Positions 42,498 through 51,000 of a stretch of DNA of 64,000 nt are shown here, piece after piece. How positions within the stretch are numbered: the first letter of the stretch is position 1; each line of letters opens with the position of its first letter. This DNA comes from Microcaldota archaeon (lineage in GTDB: Archaea; Micrarchaeota; Micrarchaeia; Micrarchaeales; CABMGC01), in contig JAKASU010000001.1 of the NCBI GenBank assembly GCA_021818925.1, positions 132,036-196,035 of the forward strand. Reading direction: 5' to 3'. The position numbers and the translations under genes were made by a program. Under the pieces are notes generated by a model. That model saw only the letters and a program-made list of their open reading frames with translations, was not told the DNA's origin and made no database searches.

Positions 42498-42593
42498 GCA
42501 ACCCCGATCCCATTACCCACCGCAAATATTTAATAATGCAAGAAACGGCCACGTGCGGATGGCAGGATACATTATACTGTAAAGATAACTAAA

Positions 42594-42620
42594 TTAAACT
42601 AACAGTTAAACTTAAATATC
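42594..42620 (+). promoter_or_regulatory. Direct repeat and TATA ahead of vapBC
   Basis: TTAAACT occurs at 42594-42600 and 42606-42612, a 12-bp period, directly before TTAAATATC. AbrB-type antitoxins often autoregulate at such repeats; here it is only positional evidence. Confidence 0.35.
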
Positions 42621-42631
42621 CTTGTGCACAA

Positions 42632-42844
42632 ATGGAAACCATGGAAGAACAGGAAGTCGTAGTCAAGGCCCGCAAGCTCGGCGGGTCATTGGTAGTGAGG
42701 ATACCGAAAGAGGTAGTTGAAGAAGAGGGCATAACGGCAGGCTCTTCTGTTAAGCTCAAGATAAAGAAACTGAAGAAAAGCTGGTTCGGTGCGCTCAGGG
42801 GTGTTGGCTCTTTTACCAAGGAGGATGAGTTTGACGAGCACTAA
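42632..42844 (+). CDS. vapB: AbrB-type antitoxin (VapB)
   Basis: 70 residues. The swapped-hairpin DNA-binding domain reads VVVKARKLGGSLVVRIPKEVVEEEGITAGSSVKLKIKKL. The C-terminal tail (FGALRGVGSFTKEDEFDEH) is the likely toxin-binding segment. It neutralises the downstream PIN toxin and probably represses the operon. Overlap with vapC is 20 bp. The pair lies at the edge of a more AT-rich, likely accessory region. Confidence 0.9.
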   Translation: METMEEQEVVVKARKLGGSLVVRIPKEVVEEEGITAGSSVKLKIKKLKKSWFGALRGVGSFTKEDEFDEH

Positions 42845-43223
42845 ATACGTCATAGATGCGTGGGCCTGGCTGGAATATCTGGACGGGACAGCAGCCGGTA
42901 CAAAGATAGATGAGTACCTAAAGAAAGGAGAGGCGTTCACAAACACGGTAACGATAGCAGAGGTTGTGTCCAGGGTGCAGAGAAGAGGCATGGATGCTAA
43001 CGTAGCGCTGACCGCCATCGGCTCGCTTTCCAGGATAGTTGGCATAAACACGCTGTTTGCCAAGGAAGTCGGACTGCTGCATGCCGCAATGAAGAAAAAT
43101 AGGCCAAACTTCAGTTTCGGAGATTCATTTGCGCTGTACACAGCAAAAAGCATCCGGGCCAAAGTCCTAACAGTCGATCCTGATTTCAAAGGATTGCGAG
43201 AAGCTGAAATGATAAAGTCCTAG
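42825..43223 (+). CDS. vapC: PIN-domain toxin (VapC)
   Basis: 132 residues from ATG 42825. PIN acids are present: D in YVIDAWAWLEYLDG, E in VTIAEVVSRV, D in FGDSFALYTAKS and D in VLTVDPDFKGL. Family toxins cut RNA, usually tRNA or rRNA. The track start 42789 lies well inside vapB; the chosen ATG overlaps vapB by 20 bp, the common TA arrangement. It appears complete, with no frameshift. Confidence 0.9.
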   Translation: MSLTSTKYVIDAWAWLEYLDGTAAGTKIDEYLKKGEAFTNTVTIAEVVSRVQRRGMDANVALTAIGSLSRIVGINTLFAKEVGLLHAAMKKNRPNFSFGDSFALYTAKSIRAKVLTVDPDFKGLREAEMIKS

Positions 43224-43304
43224 AATTTCCACAACATTGTTGGAAAAACGAAATGTCAGAAAGATGTATATACCTGATCGCATAGAAGAAATTAAGGGGT
43301 TAGA

Positions 43305-43559
43305 ATGAATAGAACTCTAGGAATAATAGGACTGACAGCAGCGCTGGTGACAGTGATGGCTGGAATTGTTGGAGCAACAACCGGGCAGAACCAATATGGC
43401 TCTGGATTTCCAATAGGACCATGCGGTTACATACACGGGGCGTTCGCAAACACGAACGGGAACTTTGGGATAGTGGGGCATGACCACGTCTCCCAGGTAA
43501 ATACGGGAGACAACAATGCCGATGCCTCTGCGTTCTGCGTTGCGCAGATGGGCCACTGA
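43305..43559 (+). CDS. Small secreted protein with its own promoter and terminator
   Basis: 84 residues. The signal peptide is NRTLGIIGLTAALVTVMAGIVGATT. The mature part is ~58 residues rich in Gly, Asn and His, with two Cys (GPCGYIHGAFANT and ASAFCVAQMGH) that could form one disulfide. No family is recognised. TATATA lies at 43267-43272 and an AAGGGGT ribosome site ahead of ATG. A strong hairpin terminator ends the transcript, so it is a stand-alone, possibly highly expressed gene. Confidence 0.7.
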   Translation: MNRTLGIIGLTAALVTVMAGIVGATTGQNQYGSGFPIGPCGYIHGAFANTNGNFGIVGHDHVSQVNTGDNNADASAFCVAQMGH

Positions 43560-43576
43560 TAGGCTGTTGGCCTTTT

Positions 43577-43606
43577 GGCGTCAGGAACCTTCCTGACGCC
43601 CTTTTT
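43577..43606 (+). terminator. Hairpin terminator of the small secreted protein gene
   Basis: GGCGTCAGGA (43577-43586) and TCCTGACGCC (43591-43600) are perfect 10-bp complements with a 4-nt loop, followed by CTTTTT. This is a bacterial-style intrinsic terminator, unusual for its clarity in an archaeon. Confidence 0.75.
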
Positions 43607-44007
43607 ACTATATTTTCCATTTACCTGAAATTCAATGCACAGTCTAACTGAGTACCTAAAGTTTCATCATTACGGAACGATATTTTAATCTTTGAAAAGC
43701 TTACGTTCCGCGCTTATGGAAAAAAAGGGCTCTTGGCCACACCCCCTGCATTGAGCCAGAAACTCGGCATGAAAGAACGACTTTCCTCGTGAGGCGTTTT
43801 ATTGCGCCATATGGATGGAAAACAAGCATGCTATGTTCATAGTGTTGAAAACTATTTTCCTACTATCTAAATAAGGGCCAGGAGCGGCCTCCGTCGTAAA
43901 AACTTGCGCATAATTGGGCTAGGTGGGCAGATTGCTATCTCATTGATAGATTATCAGCATGCGGATACTGCTCAGCAGCGACGCGTTTAAGAGGTTTTTA
44001 GTTTTGC
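43607..44007. other. 400-bp AT-rich gap without a recognised gene
   Basis: No convincing ORF in six frames. Local inverted repeats exist: CGGAACG/CGTTCCG around ~43674-43712, GGCG/CGCC around ~43795 and GTTTAAG/CTTAAAC at ~43985-44012. None matches a tRNA, SRP RNA or RNase P core that I can recognise. Decayed mobile DNA or an unrecognised RNA are both possible. Confidence 0.4.
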
Positions 44008-44436
44008 TTAAACCTTCTTAGTCTTTATTGTACCAGGGCCTGCATCCGCTCCTGCTTTGGCTCTCCGTGCCTTATCAAACAGCGAGAATAGTTCGCCCAA
44101 TCCCGCCCTCTCTCTTGACTTGGTCAGGTCTCCTACCAAAGATTTAAGCTCGAATTTTGTTTGCAGGGCTAAGGCCGCTTTTCTGACATCTTCAGGCATT
44201 CCCCTAGAATCCAGGTTCGCAATGCTGCTTGGAGTGATACGAAGCACAACGTTCTCGCCTTTTTCCCTTCCAGTTAACGGCATTTCAAAATTTACAAAAA
44301 CATACTCCTCGCTGCTCCGAAGTTCCGTTACCTCATCTATGACCTTCAGGACTTTGTTAAAAGGCACGTCGAGCAGGGCGGTTGCTTCCATCATTCTTTC
44401 AATTTCAGGGTCGTACATGCTCTTTGAGCCGTACAT
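44008..44436 (-). CDS. Unrecognised soluble protein
   Basis: 142 residues; begins MYGSKSMYDPEIERMMEATALLDVPFNKVLKVIDEV and ends in a basic Lys-rich tail. Mixed alpha/beta, no membrane helix. No family is recognised. A TTATAAAG box at ~44466 predicts a start near 44440, so ATG 44436 is leaderless. It is the only gene between the secreted protein and the TFB-like gene. Confidence 0.55.
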   Translation of the reverse strand: MYGSKSMYDPEIERMMEATALLDVPFNKVLKVIDEVTELRSSEEYVFVNFEMPLTGREKGENVVLRITPSSIANLDSRGMPEDVRKAALALQTKFELKSLVGDLTKSRERAGLGELFSLFDKARRAKAGADAGPGTIKTKKV

Positions 44437-44508
44437 AAAATCACATTTCGCTTTTGCTTTACAGCTTTATAAGCATTATCACATGCTCGTTTTGCTAAGA
44501 TAAAGTTG

Positions 44509-44534
44509 GAAAAACCAAGAGAGTTTTCGCTCTC
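44509..44534 (-). terminator. Hairpin terminator of the TFB-like gene
   Basis: On the minus strand GAGAG-CGAAAA-CTCTC begins inside the stop codon of the gene at 44533 and is followed by TTGGTTTTT. Short stem, so moderate confidence. Confidence 0.45.
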
Positions 44535-44958
44535 AGTCCCTCTTCCTTCCTTTCAATTCTGCACTATGATGAAGAATAAGATCAAGCCTCAGGTCCGCCT
44601 TCCTATCGAACACTATCTTGTTGCTTCTGATCGCTTCCTCTATGCCTTCCGAGAATTCGCGCGCGTTGCGGCTCATCGTGAGCGGGAACACTCTAGTGGT
44701 CATGTACATTACATGCTGGCTGACGCGCCTTCTCGGCTCAAGCCTGCCGACCATCCATGTCAGCGTTGCCGCGATTGCGGTTGGCGCCCTTCCGGAGACC
44801 ATGTCGAGATCCTCGACCCACGAGAGCATCCTCTCGGCGAACCTCTTCGTGTCGTCGCTAAGGCCGACTGAGTCGCAGTAGTCGTTGAGCAGCTTCAGCC
44901 TCCTCTCGTCAAGCGTGAGCTGTTCTCTCACCAGCGTTGCGGTCCCGTCTCCATCCAT
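44533..44958 (-). CDS. TFB-like protein with a single cyclin repeat
   Basis: 141 residues. GLSDDTKRFAERMLSWVEDLDMVSGRAPTAIAATLTWMVGRLEPRRRVSQHVM follows the TFB/TFIIB cyclin repeat, especially the GR-x-P-x-x-x-AA signature. There is no zinc ribbon and no second repeat. It may be a truncated TFB paralogue that regulates transcription, or a cyclin-fold protein of other function. Full TFB is at 37766, so this is an additional factor. A C-terminal basic tail (AELKGRKRD) is present. Confidence 0.6.
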   Translation of the reverse strand: MDGDGTATLVREQLTLDERRLKLLNDYCDSVGLSDDTKRFAERMLSWVEDLDMVSGRAPTAIAATLTWMVGRLEPRRRVSQHVMYMTTRVFPLTMSRNAREFSEGIEEAIRSNKIVFDRKADLRLDLILHHSAELKGRKRD

Positions 44959-45010
44959 TCGTCTCGACCAGATTGCATGTAGGTTGTTGGAAAACCTAAA
45001 GTTTTGAGAA

Positions 45011-45883
45011 TCAGCGCTTCTGCCTGAGCAGCTCCTCAGCGTGCACCTCGTCTCTCACAAACTCCAGATATTCAGGAGGCACATTTCCTTCAAGGTACTC
45101 CTCCTTGCCTACCTTCAAGTACATCTTCACTATCTCCTTCTTGAACTCGTCGACGTTTTCAACGCTCTCGCGCGCCTTCCCCCCGTAAGCATCAGGCTTC
45201 TTTATCAGTCCCCGGGCCACGTAGTCGCGGATCGTCTGCCTCCATCTTTCGATGAAAGCGTCTATCTTGTTGTCGTACTGGTCCCCCATTATGTTTATGA
45301 AGTCTAGGGCGTCCTTGCCCTGAGGCGTTGCGGCTTCGCCCCTGTCGACCCAGGTGTTGAACTTCATGATAAGTATGACGCCGGGGGCCGCCACGTCGAA
45401 GTTGACCTTTGAGGTGCCTGTCTTATCCTCCATTATCGCTATGTCCCTGCTCGTGCTTACCGCTGTGCCTAGTATGTCCTTTATCGGCACGCCGCTCAGC
45501 GGAGCCATGCCCTTGTGATATACGTCGAACTTGATCTGCGTCCTCTTGTCTATCAGGCGTATGCCGGGCGCTCCCTTCTCCCTGTTGTACGTATCCTCGG
45601 TCTCAAAGCCCTCGGATTCTGCAAGCTTCACGAAGCCCTCGAGCTCTCCCGCAAACGCGTCTACTATCACATCCACGTCCGACGAGCGCCTTGTGCTCTC
45701 GTTTGTGTGCAGGTTGACCGCCCTGCCGCCTGTTATAACAACCTTCCTTTCAGCGAAGGCGCTCTTCAACCTAAGGTAGGCGTCGGCAAAGCTTGGCAGT
45801 TCTATGTCGAAGTTCTTTCTGCTCTCTGCTGAGCGATGTTCCTCCATCAAAATTCGGCTCTGCGCCTCCTTCTGAGCCTCCAT
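45011..45883 (-). CDS. Nucleotidyltransferase-fold protein (AbiEii-like)
   Basis: 290 residues from ATG 45883. The N-terminal third carries the NTase site KVVITGGRAVNLHTNESTRRSSDVDVIVDAF (GG-x10-S-x-D-x-D). Distal segments include TQIKFDVYH (third acid), and FNTWVDRGEAATPQGKDALDFI resembles the K-x-x-x-R...D-x-x-D region of AbiEii-type toxins. Whether it adds nucleotides to tRNA or another target is unknown. A TTATAAAT box ~25 bp upstream supports the leaderless ATG 45883 rather than the track start 45916. No partner antitoxin gene is adjacent. Confidence 0.7.
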   Translation of the reverse strand: MEAQKEAQSRILMEEHRSAESRKNFDIELPSFADAYLRLKSAFAERKVVITGGRAVNLHTNESTRRSSDVDVIVDAFAGELEGFVKLAESEGFETEDTYNREKGAPGIRLIDKRTQIKFDVYHKGMAPLSGVPIKDILGTAVSTSRDIAIMEDKTGTSKVNFDVAAPGVILIMKFNTWVDRGEAATPQGKDALDFINIMGDQYDNKIDAFIERWRQTIRDYVARGLIKKPDAYGGKARESVENVDEFKKEIVKMYLKVGKEEYLEGNVPPEYLEFVRDEVHAEELLRQKR

Positions 45884-45946
45884 GTTATAATTAGTTCTTC
45901 CCCCATTTATAAGCATTGGTTTGGGTACTTTTGGGCGAGGAAACCG

Positions 45947-46636
45947 CTACCTTCTCCTGCGTCTTGAAGTTCTCTTCGGGGAGGTGCGTCTTCCGCTCTT
46001 CTTTTTGGCGGTTTTCTTTGCGGCGCGTCTTACCGGAGCCCTTCTGACCGCTTTGGCGATATGCCTCTTGGGCTTTCTGATCGCCTTAAAGTAATAAAGG
46101 CCTCCTGCCGCCGCCGCGCCGGCAGCTATGGCTACTCCTGCTATCGCATAATCTATAAGAGGCAATGGCAGAGGGGGTAACGCAGTTATGTTGAATACCT
46201 TTACCACGCCTACTGAGAGCGTGGCTCCGCCGTTTGGCGCGGATACGTTGCTTGACTCCTCAACAGCCACGCCAGCGTGCCAGAGCGTGCCAGGAGTAGC
46301 GTTGTACGGCATATGCACGGTTATGTTGATGAAAAGGTTCTGCTTTGCGAGCAGGATGCCATTTTTGGGATGTACAATCACGCTTGGGGAGATCACGTTA
46401 GCCACCGGGTTCACCTGTGAAACCGTAGTGAAGTACATGGACTGATTCTGGCAGCTGTTGAACACCTGCATCGGAATGGTCTCGTTCGTGCCCGCGCTGA
46501 CGTTGAATGATATCTTGCCCGCGACTTCACCTATGCACGCGGAGCCTATTCCTGGAAGGACAGAGAGAAGCAGCAGTAGGATTATGACTGATGCCGAACT
46601 GATGCCCAACTTTCTATTCACAAAACCCAACTTCAA
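45947..46636 (-). CDS. Surface protein with NEW3-like domain, membrane anchor and basic tail
   Basis: 229 residues. An N-terminal hydrophobic segment (VIILLLLLSVLPGIGSA) is a signal peptide. A beta-rich domain of ~110 residues (IPMQVFNSCQNQSMYFTTV...VHPKNGILLAKQNLFINITVHMPYNATPGTLWHAGV) resembles NEW3/COG1470. A second helix (YAIAGVAIAAGAAAAGGLYYF) is followed by a strongly basic cytoplasmic tail of ~45 residues (KKTAKKKSGRRTSPKRTSRRRRR). It is the last gene of the pilin-like cluster. Tail composition suggests binding to an acidic partner or nucleic acid. Confidence 0.6.
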   Translation of the reverse strand: MKLGFVNRKLGISSASVIILLLLLSVLPGIGSACIGEVAGKISFNVSAGTNETIPMQVFNSCQNQSMYFTTVSQVNPVANVISPSVIVHPKNGILLAKQNLFINITVHMPYNATPGTLWHAGVAVEESSNVSAPNGGATLSVGVVKVFNITALPPLPLPLIDYAIAGVAIAAGAAAAGGLYYFKAIRKPKRHIAKAVRRAPVRRAAKKTAKKKSGRRTSPKRTSRRRRR

Positions 46637-46644
46637 ATAGCGAA

Positions 46645-47250
46645 CTAGCAGGACATTGAAATTGTTATGCCTTGAGTGTAAGTTCCTGCAGGCTGCCCAA
46701 CCGGCACGTTCAATCCGAAGTACACATCTTGGGAGCTGCCCACACTAAGGGTCACTTGGGTGTCTGCCGCAGAGCCTATTGTAAACGATGTTGTTAGCTG
46801 GTTGCCGTTGTTGGCCGTGTCGCTCTTCAGGTCCCACAGGGTGTTGCCCACAAGGAAGTTGCCTACCCCTCCATCTATCCAGTTGCCGTTAGAGGCAGGC
46901 CCTGATCTGGAGTAGATGAGTATGTTGGCCGCTACAGATCCGGAGCCGGAGTTCCCGACCAATTCCGCGTTGGCCGTAGGCGCGTAGAAGCCAGACTGCA
47001 CGTAGTTGACTCCTGGGCCCTGCGCAAAGGCGATTACCGAATTCGAGATCGTGGGTATGCAGACTCCTGAGACCTGAACCTCTGACGTTATCTCGTTGAC
47101 CGTGTTTATCGTAGCTGCAGACACTATGGCCACGGGGCTTAGTATCGCTATGAGCGTGATTGCTATGACTGCTGATACCACCAGGAAGGCCAGGGCTGAC
47201 TCGATGCTGTCCCGTCTCTTCCTTGATATTGAGTTGTTCTTTCCTAGCAT
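46645..47250 (-). CDS. Pilin-like surface protein carrying the FLVGNTLWD domain
   Basis: 201 residues. A basic N-terminus and one helix (RRDSIESALAFLVVSAVIAITLIAIL) resemble archaeal pilins. The extracellular part carries a ~130-residue domain bounded by Cys (GVCIPTISNSVIAF...ITISMSC), with the core NFLVGNTLWDLKSDTANNGNQL and YFGLNVPVGQPAGTYTQGI. The same domain occurs in the two neighbouring genes. Two bounding Cys may form a disulfide. It overlaps the upstream gene by 7 bp. Confidence 0.7.
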   Translation of the reverse strand: MLGKNNSISRKRRDSIESALAFLVVSAVIAITLIAILSPVAIVSAATINTVNEITSEVQVSGVCIPTISNSVIAFAQGPGVNYVQSGFYAPTANAELVGNSGSGSVAANILIYSRSGPASNGNWIDGGVGNFLVGNTLWDLKSDTANNGNQLTTSFTIGSAADTQVTLSVGSSQDVYFGLNVPVGQPAGTYTQGITISMSC

Positions 47251-47777
47251 GATAGCATCACGTTTAGAGTCGTAGTGTACGAGCTGGAGCCGCTCGGCGG
47301 AGTGCCCGCAGGCACATTAATCCCAAAGTATATTGTTCCTTTGCCTCCGTTGGCGGTTAATTGTATCTGTGTGTCCGCTCCAACGATTCCATTTACCACC
47401 TGGTTGCCGTTGTTGGCCGTGTCGGATTTCGCGTCCCACAGGGTGTTGCCCACAAGGAACGAGTTGGACAGGTATACGTAGTTGCCGCCCTCAACGAAGA
47501 TGTTGCTCTCATAGTTGCCAAAGTTGGTGACAGTTTCGGCATTGGCTGTGTCCTGATAGCTGCCTGCCGGAGTCGAGCCAAAGTTGATTACAGCGTTGCT
47601 TGCGATCGGAATGCATGTGTTGGGTATGACGACGTTGCCGCCTATGGAGTTAGAGTACGATGCTGCACGAACAACGGTCACAAAGGGGCTGAGCAGGGAG
47701 TAAAGCACCACTGCTGTGAGCGCAGAAACAATTGCGAAAGCTAGCGCAGACAGAACTAGCTCGTTGTTTCTTCCCAT
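47244..47777 (-). CDS. Pilin-like surface protein, first gene of the cluster
   Basis: 177 residues with the same plan as its downstream neighbour. A single helix (VLSALAFAIVSALTAVVLYSLLSPFV) precedes the Cys-bounded domain (NTCIPIASNAVINFGS...TLNVMLSC) containing SNSFLVGNTLWDAKSDTANNGNQV and YFGINVPAGTPPSG. It is likely a subunit of the same structure. A TTTAAATA box at ~47819-47826 on the minus strand probably drives the three-gene unit. Confidence 0.7.
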   Translation of the reverse strand: MGRNNELVLSALAFAIVSALTAVVLYSLLSPFVTVVRAASYSNSIGGNVVIPNTCIPIASNAVINFGSTPAGSYQDTANAETVTNFGNYESNIFVEGGNYVYLSNSFLVGNTLWDAKSDTANNGNQVVNGIVGADTQIQLTANGGKGTIYFGINVPAGTPPSGSSSYTTTLNVMLSC

Positions 47778-48063
47778 TCTTAGTCGCCGTCTTGATTTGG
47801 TAGTATGTCAGTAGCAAGATATTTAAAGATACGTTTTTTTGCGGAAGAGCCTGGAACGCGCAGCACGATCGCAAGGATTTTGAGCCAGTCAATTACGTCA
47901 TCGCGCGGACCTTCAACGCGTTCAACGGCCAGGCACGCATGCCTGACATGCCCGGCTGATAGAGTGCGAGGAAGGGCGCATGGCGCTGACATACGACAGC
48001 AAGAACGTGTTCAAATCAACAGGTAGGCAGTGGAGCGCATGCGACTCTCGGTTTTGTTTCCGC

Positions 48064-51000
48064 CTAGGCCACGGATCCGAAGGTCACGCTCGGCATAATG
48101 CCGTTAGGAGGATATTCGCGGGTGCGAAGCCATTGGTACACGGTGTTGTGCTGGTATGTGCCGCCGCTGTCGATGTACCCGACATAGTAATTACCGTACG
48201 TTACGGTCGAGTCTGAGGCCGAGACCTCCTGCACGTAATTCACATCGAGCGCTTCCGAGCCTGTGGCGAGCCACTGGTTTGTGAGAGCGAAAGGAGCGCT
48301 CGCACCCGACGTACTTGTTATCCCAGTTAACCCCCCGAGAGAATTAACTGAGTAAATTTCCATCCCTGATGAAAACGTGCCAGCGTATCCGTCTAAGTAT
48401 CCGTCAAAGTAGTATCCGAATGATGAGAGAGTGTTTGAGGTCGACAATTCCAAACCCGCGGTTGGTGTCCCTCCAGATACTGTGTCTGATTTTACAAGGG
48501 TGTCTACGAGCAACGGCGATGTCAACGCGGTTTCGTACTGAACGCCTACTGTCGTTGATCCAGTCCCGATACCGACCTGCAGATAGTTTGACACAGCGTA
48601 GTCTGTTGGGTCTGCACCGGTTGAGCTCCATCCAGCCGGCAGGCTCGTCCCCTCAAAATTCCAGTAGTTGGCAAACACGCTGGCGCCGTTGTCGTACTGC
48701 GCGTAACTCGTCTGCTCGCAGCCGCTGGCGCAGTAGAGTTGCGGCGCGTAGCCCGTGTACCCGTTTGTCACGGGCGAGCTGCTGCCCATGAAGTTCATGT
48801 ATATGATGACGTTGGAGCTGATGCCTATTGTGTCAGTACCCATGTTGACCCAGAAGGTAGAGCTTGACGCGCTGTTTGAGCAGCCGGATTCGCACCATGC
48901 GTTTAGCACAGTTCCCGTGCCTCCGCTTCCTGTCGTGAATTCAACGTTGCTCAGGTTAGAGTTGGCGTAGCTGCTATAGCTGCTGCCGCTGAACGTGATC
49001 TGTTGCTGGAAGTCGGAGGGTGTGGCTGAGTTCTGGGAGTTGGACAGCGTAATCGGGACGTAGTTTATTGCAGAGCTTGATCCGCACGAGAGCGCCACGG
49101 TTATGCCCTGCGTGTACGTGCCAGACGGCTGCCCCGCAGGCACGTTGAGTCCGAAGTAGAGGTCTGCGGCATCGCCTGCGCCGAGGGAGTTGAAAGTATC
49201 TGTTGTTATAGAGTTGGTGAGCTGGTTGCCGTTGTTGGCCGACCTACTGCGCAGGTCCCAAAGCGTGTTTCCAACCAGGAAGCTGTTGCTTAAGTAGACC
49301 CAGTTGCCTGTTGTGCCGCTCGTGGAGTAGATTATTATGTTGCCCGCGCCAGTGCCTACGTTATTTATCTGCACGGCGTTGGCTGTGGGGGCGAAGCCGC
49401 CTGCCTGCACGCTTCCGAAGTTCACAAGCGTGTTGCTTATGCTTGGTATGCAGGTTGCTTGCGACTCGACTATCATCGTGTTTGTTATCAGCACGTTGTT
49501 GGGGCTGCTCGCGCTGTCGAGCACGTTGCCCGTGAGCGTGAGAGTGCCTACGGCGTTGGCGTTCTGCGACGATGTTGGTATGGTGAAGGTCAGGACGTCG
49601 TTGGTAGCGCTTACCCCTGTCGTGATGCTGTTGTACACTATATTGACCGGAGTGACGAACGTATTTGTCACAAGGAAGTCATACGTATACGTAGGGTCGC
49701 CACCGGTGACAATCATGTTGAGAGTAACAGGGCTGCCCTGCGCAGGGCTAGGAGAGGAGGTTATCGCAACAGGGTAGAAGGCGTTGTAGGCGGTGAACGT
49801 GGTGCTCGCGAGGGCGTTGTACGCTGGCACAGATGAGTCCAGCACATTTGCGGTGAAGGTGAGCTTTCCTATGTCGTTGGCCGCCTCGGGCAGACGGAAC
49901 GTTATCGTATTGCTGGTGGACGAGCTGCTCTGAATGGAGCTGAATATCACGTTGCTTGTCTGCGAGTTCGTGACAAGGAAGTTGTACGAGTAGGGGGTTG
50001 TGGTGCCTTGCGCGCTTATGGATATGCTGAGCTTCTCGTACTGGTCCTGGTCAGCGACGGAGTTGGAGACCGTGGCCGATGTTATGGACATCCCGGCCAC
50101 CGTGTAGGTCAGCGTGTTTGTCACGGTGTTGGTGGGGGTCGTCGTAGAGTCTGTCACTATAAGGTTGGCGGTGAAGGTGCCGGTACCCCATGAGCTCTGC
50201 TGCGTGTACGCGAAGGTGTTGGTTGTGGAGGCGACGCCCGTGTAGAGGGCGTTTGTCACCTGCCCCACGGAATTGCTAACTATATAGTTGTACGTGTACG
50301 GCGACAGGCCGTTGCTGACCGTCGCCGTCAGCGTTTGCGTTGCTCCCTCGGAAATGGGGTTCGTGGAGGCGCTGAACCCAGTGGACTGCGGTTGCTCCAG
50401 CACCACTATGGGAGCGCTCGTGCCGAAGCTGAACGTCACAGCCACGCCGTTGCCTCCGCTGCCTCCGGGGTCGGTTGCGCCGCTGCCCCCAGCACCGCCG
50501 GTTACCGTGCTTGTGCCCGCGGTCAGGCCTCCGGCTCCGTATGAGAGTATTATGACACCGCCACCACCTCCTCCTCCGCTGCTGCTTGCGGGTTTCCCAT
50601 TTGCCGATGCGCCTCCTGCTCCTCCGGACAGGGTGCCTGTCCCGTCATACGTGTTCCCTCCTGCGCCTCCCGTGCCTTTTGTGCTTCCTGAGGATGCGGT
50701 ACCGGCCACCCCGGTTGTGCTGACTGTGCCCTCGACTATCTTGTTGGCCTGCATGTAAATGCCGTAGCTTCCAGAGCCTCCGGCGTCGCCGTTAGGGTCA
50801 GATCCGCCGCCTGCGCCCTCCAGGTAGGTCTGTATGGCAAGGCCCCCGCTGCCATACCACGTTTGTATGTTTGCATTTGACACAGGTACGTTGGCTGCCA
50901 GGTTTTCGCCTCCGTTCCCTCCGGAATTGTGATCGCCGCCCCCTCCGCCGCCCGAGCCTCCGTACGCGCTTGTTTCGCTCGTGCCTCCTGTTCCAGCGCC

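Noticed and set aside
43660-44000. Structured RNA in the 400-bp gap, such as SRP or RNase P RNA
   Set aside because: Inverted repeats are short and none of the conserved core motifs of those RNAs is visible.
47805-48063. Possible gene or remnant upstream of the pilin-like cluster (ARTFNAFNGQARMPDMPG and MALTYDSKNV segments)
   Set aside because: The frames lack a start codon or run into the surface-protein gene, and no family is recognised; kept only as a possible decayed gene.
50288-50758. Pro-rich plus-strand ORF and apparent short repeats
   Set aside because: Complement of the Gly-rich segment of the giant surface protein; the repeats are codon-level GGN runs, not a CRISPR array.
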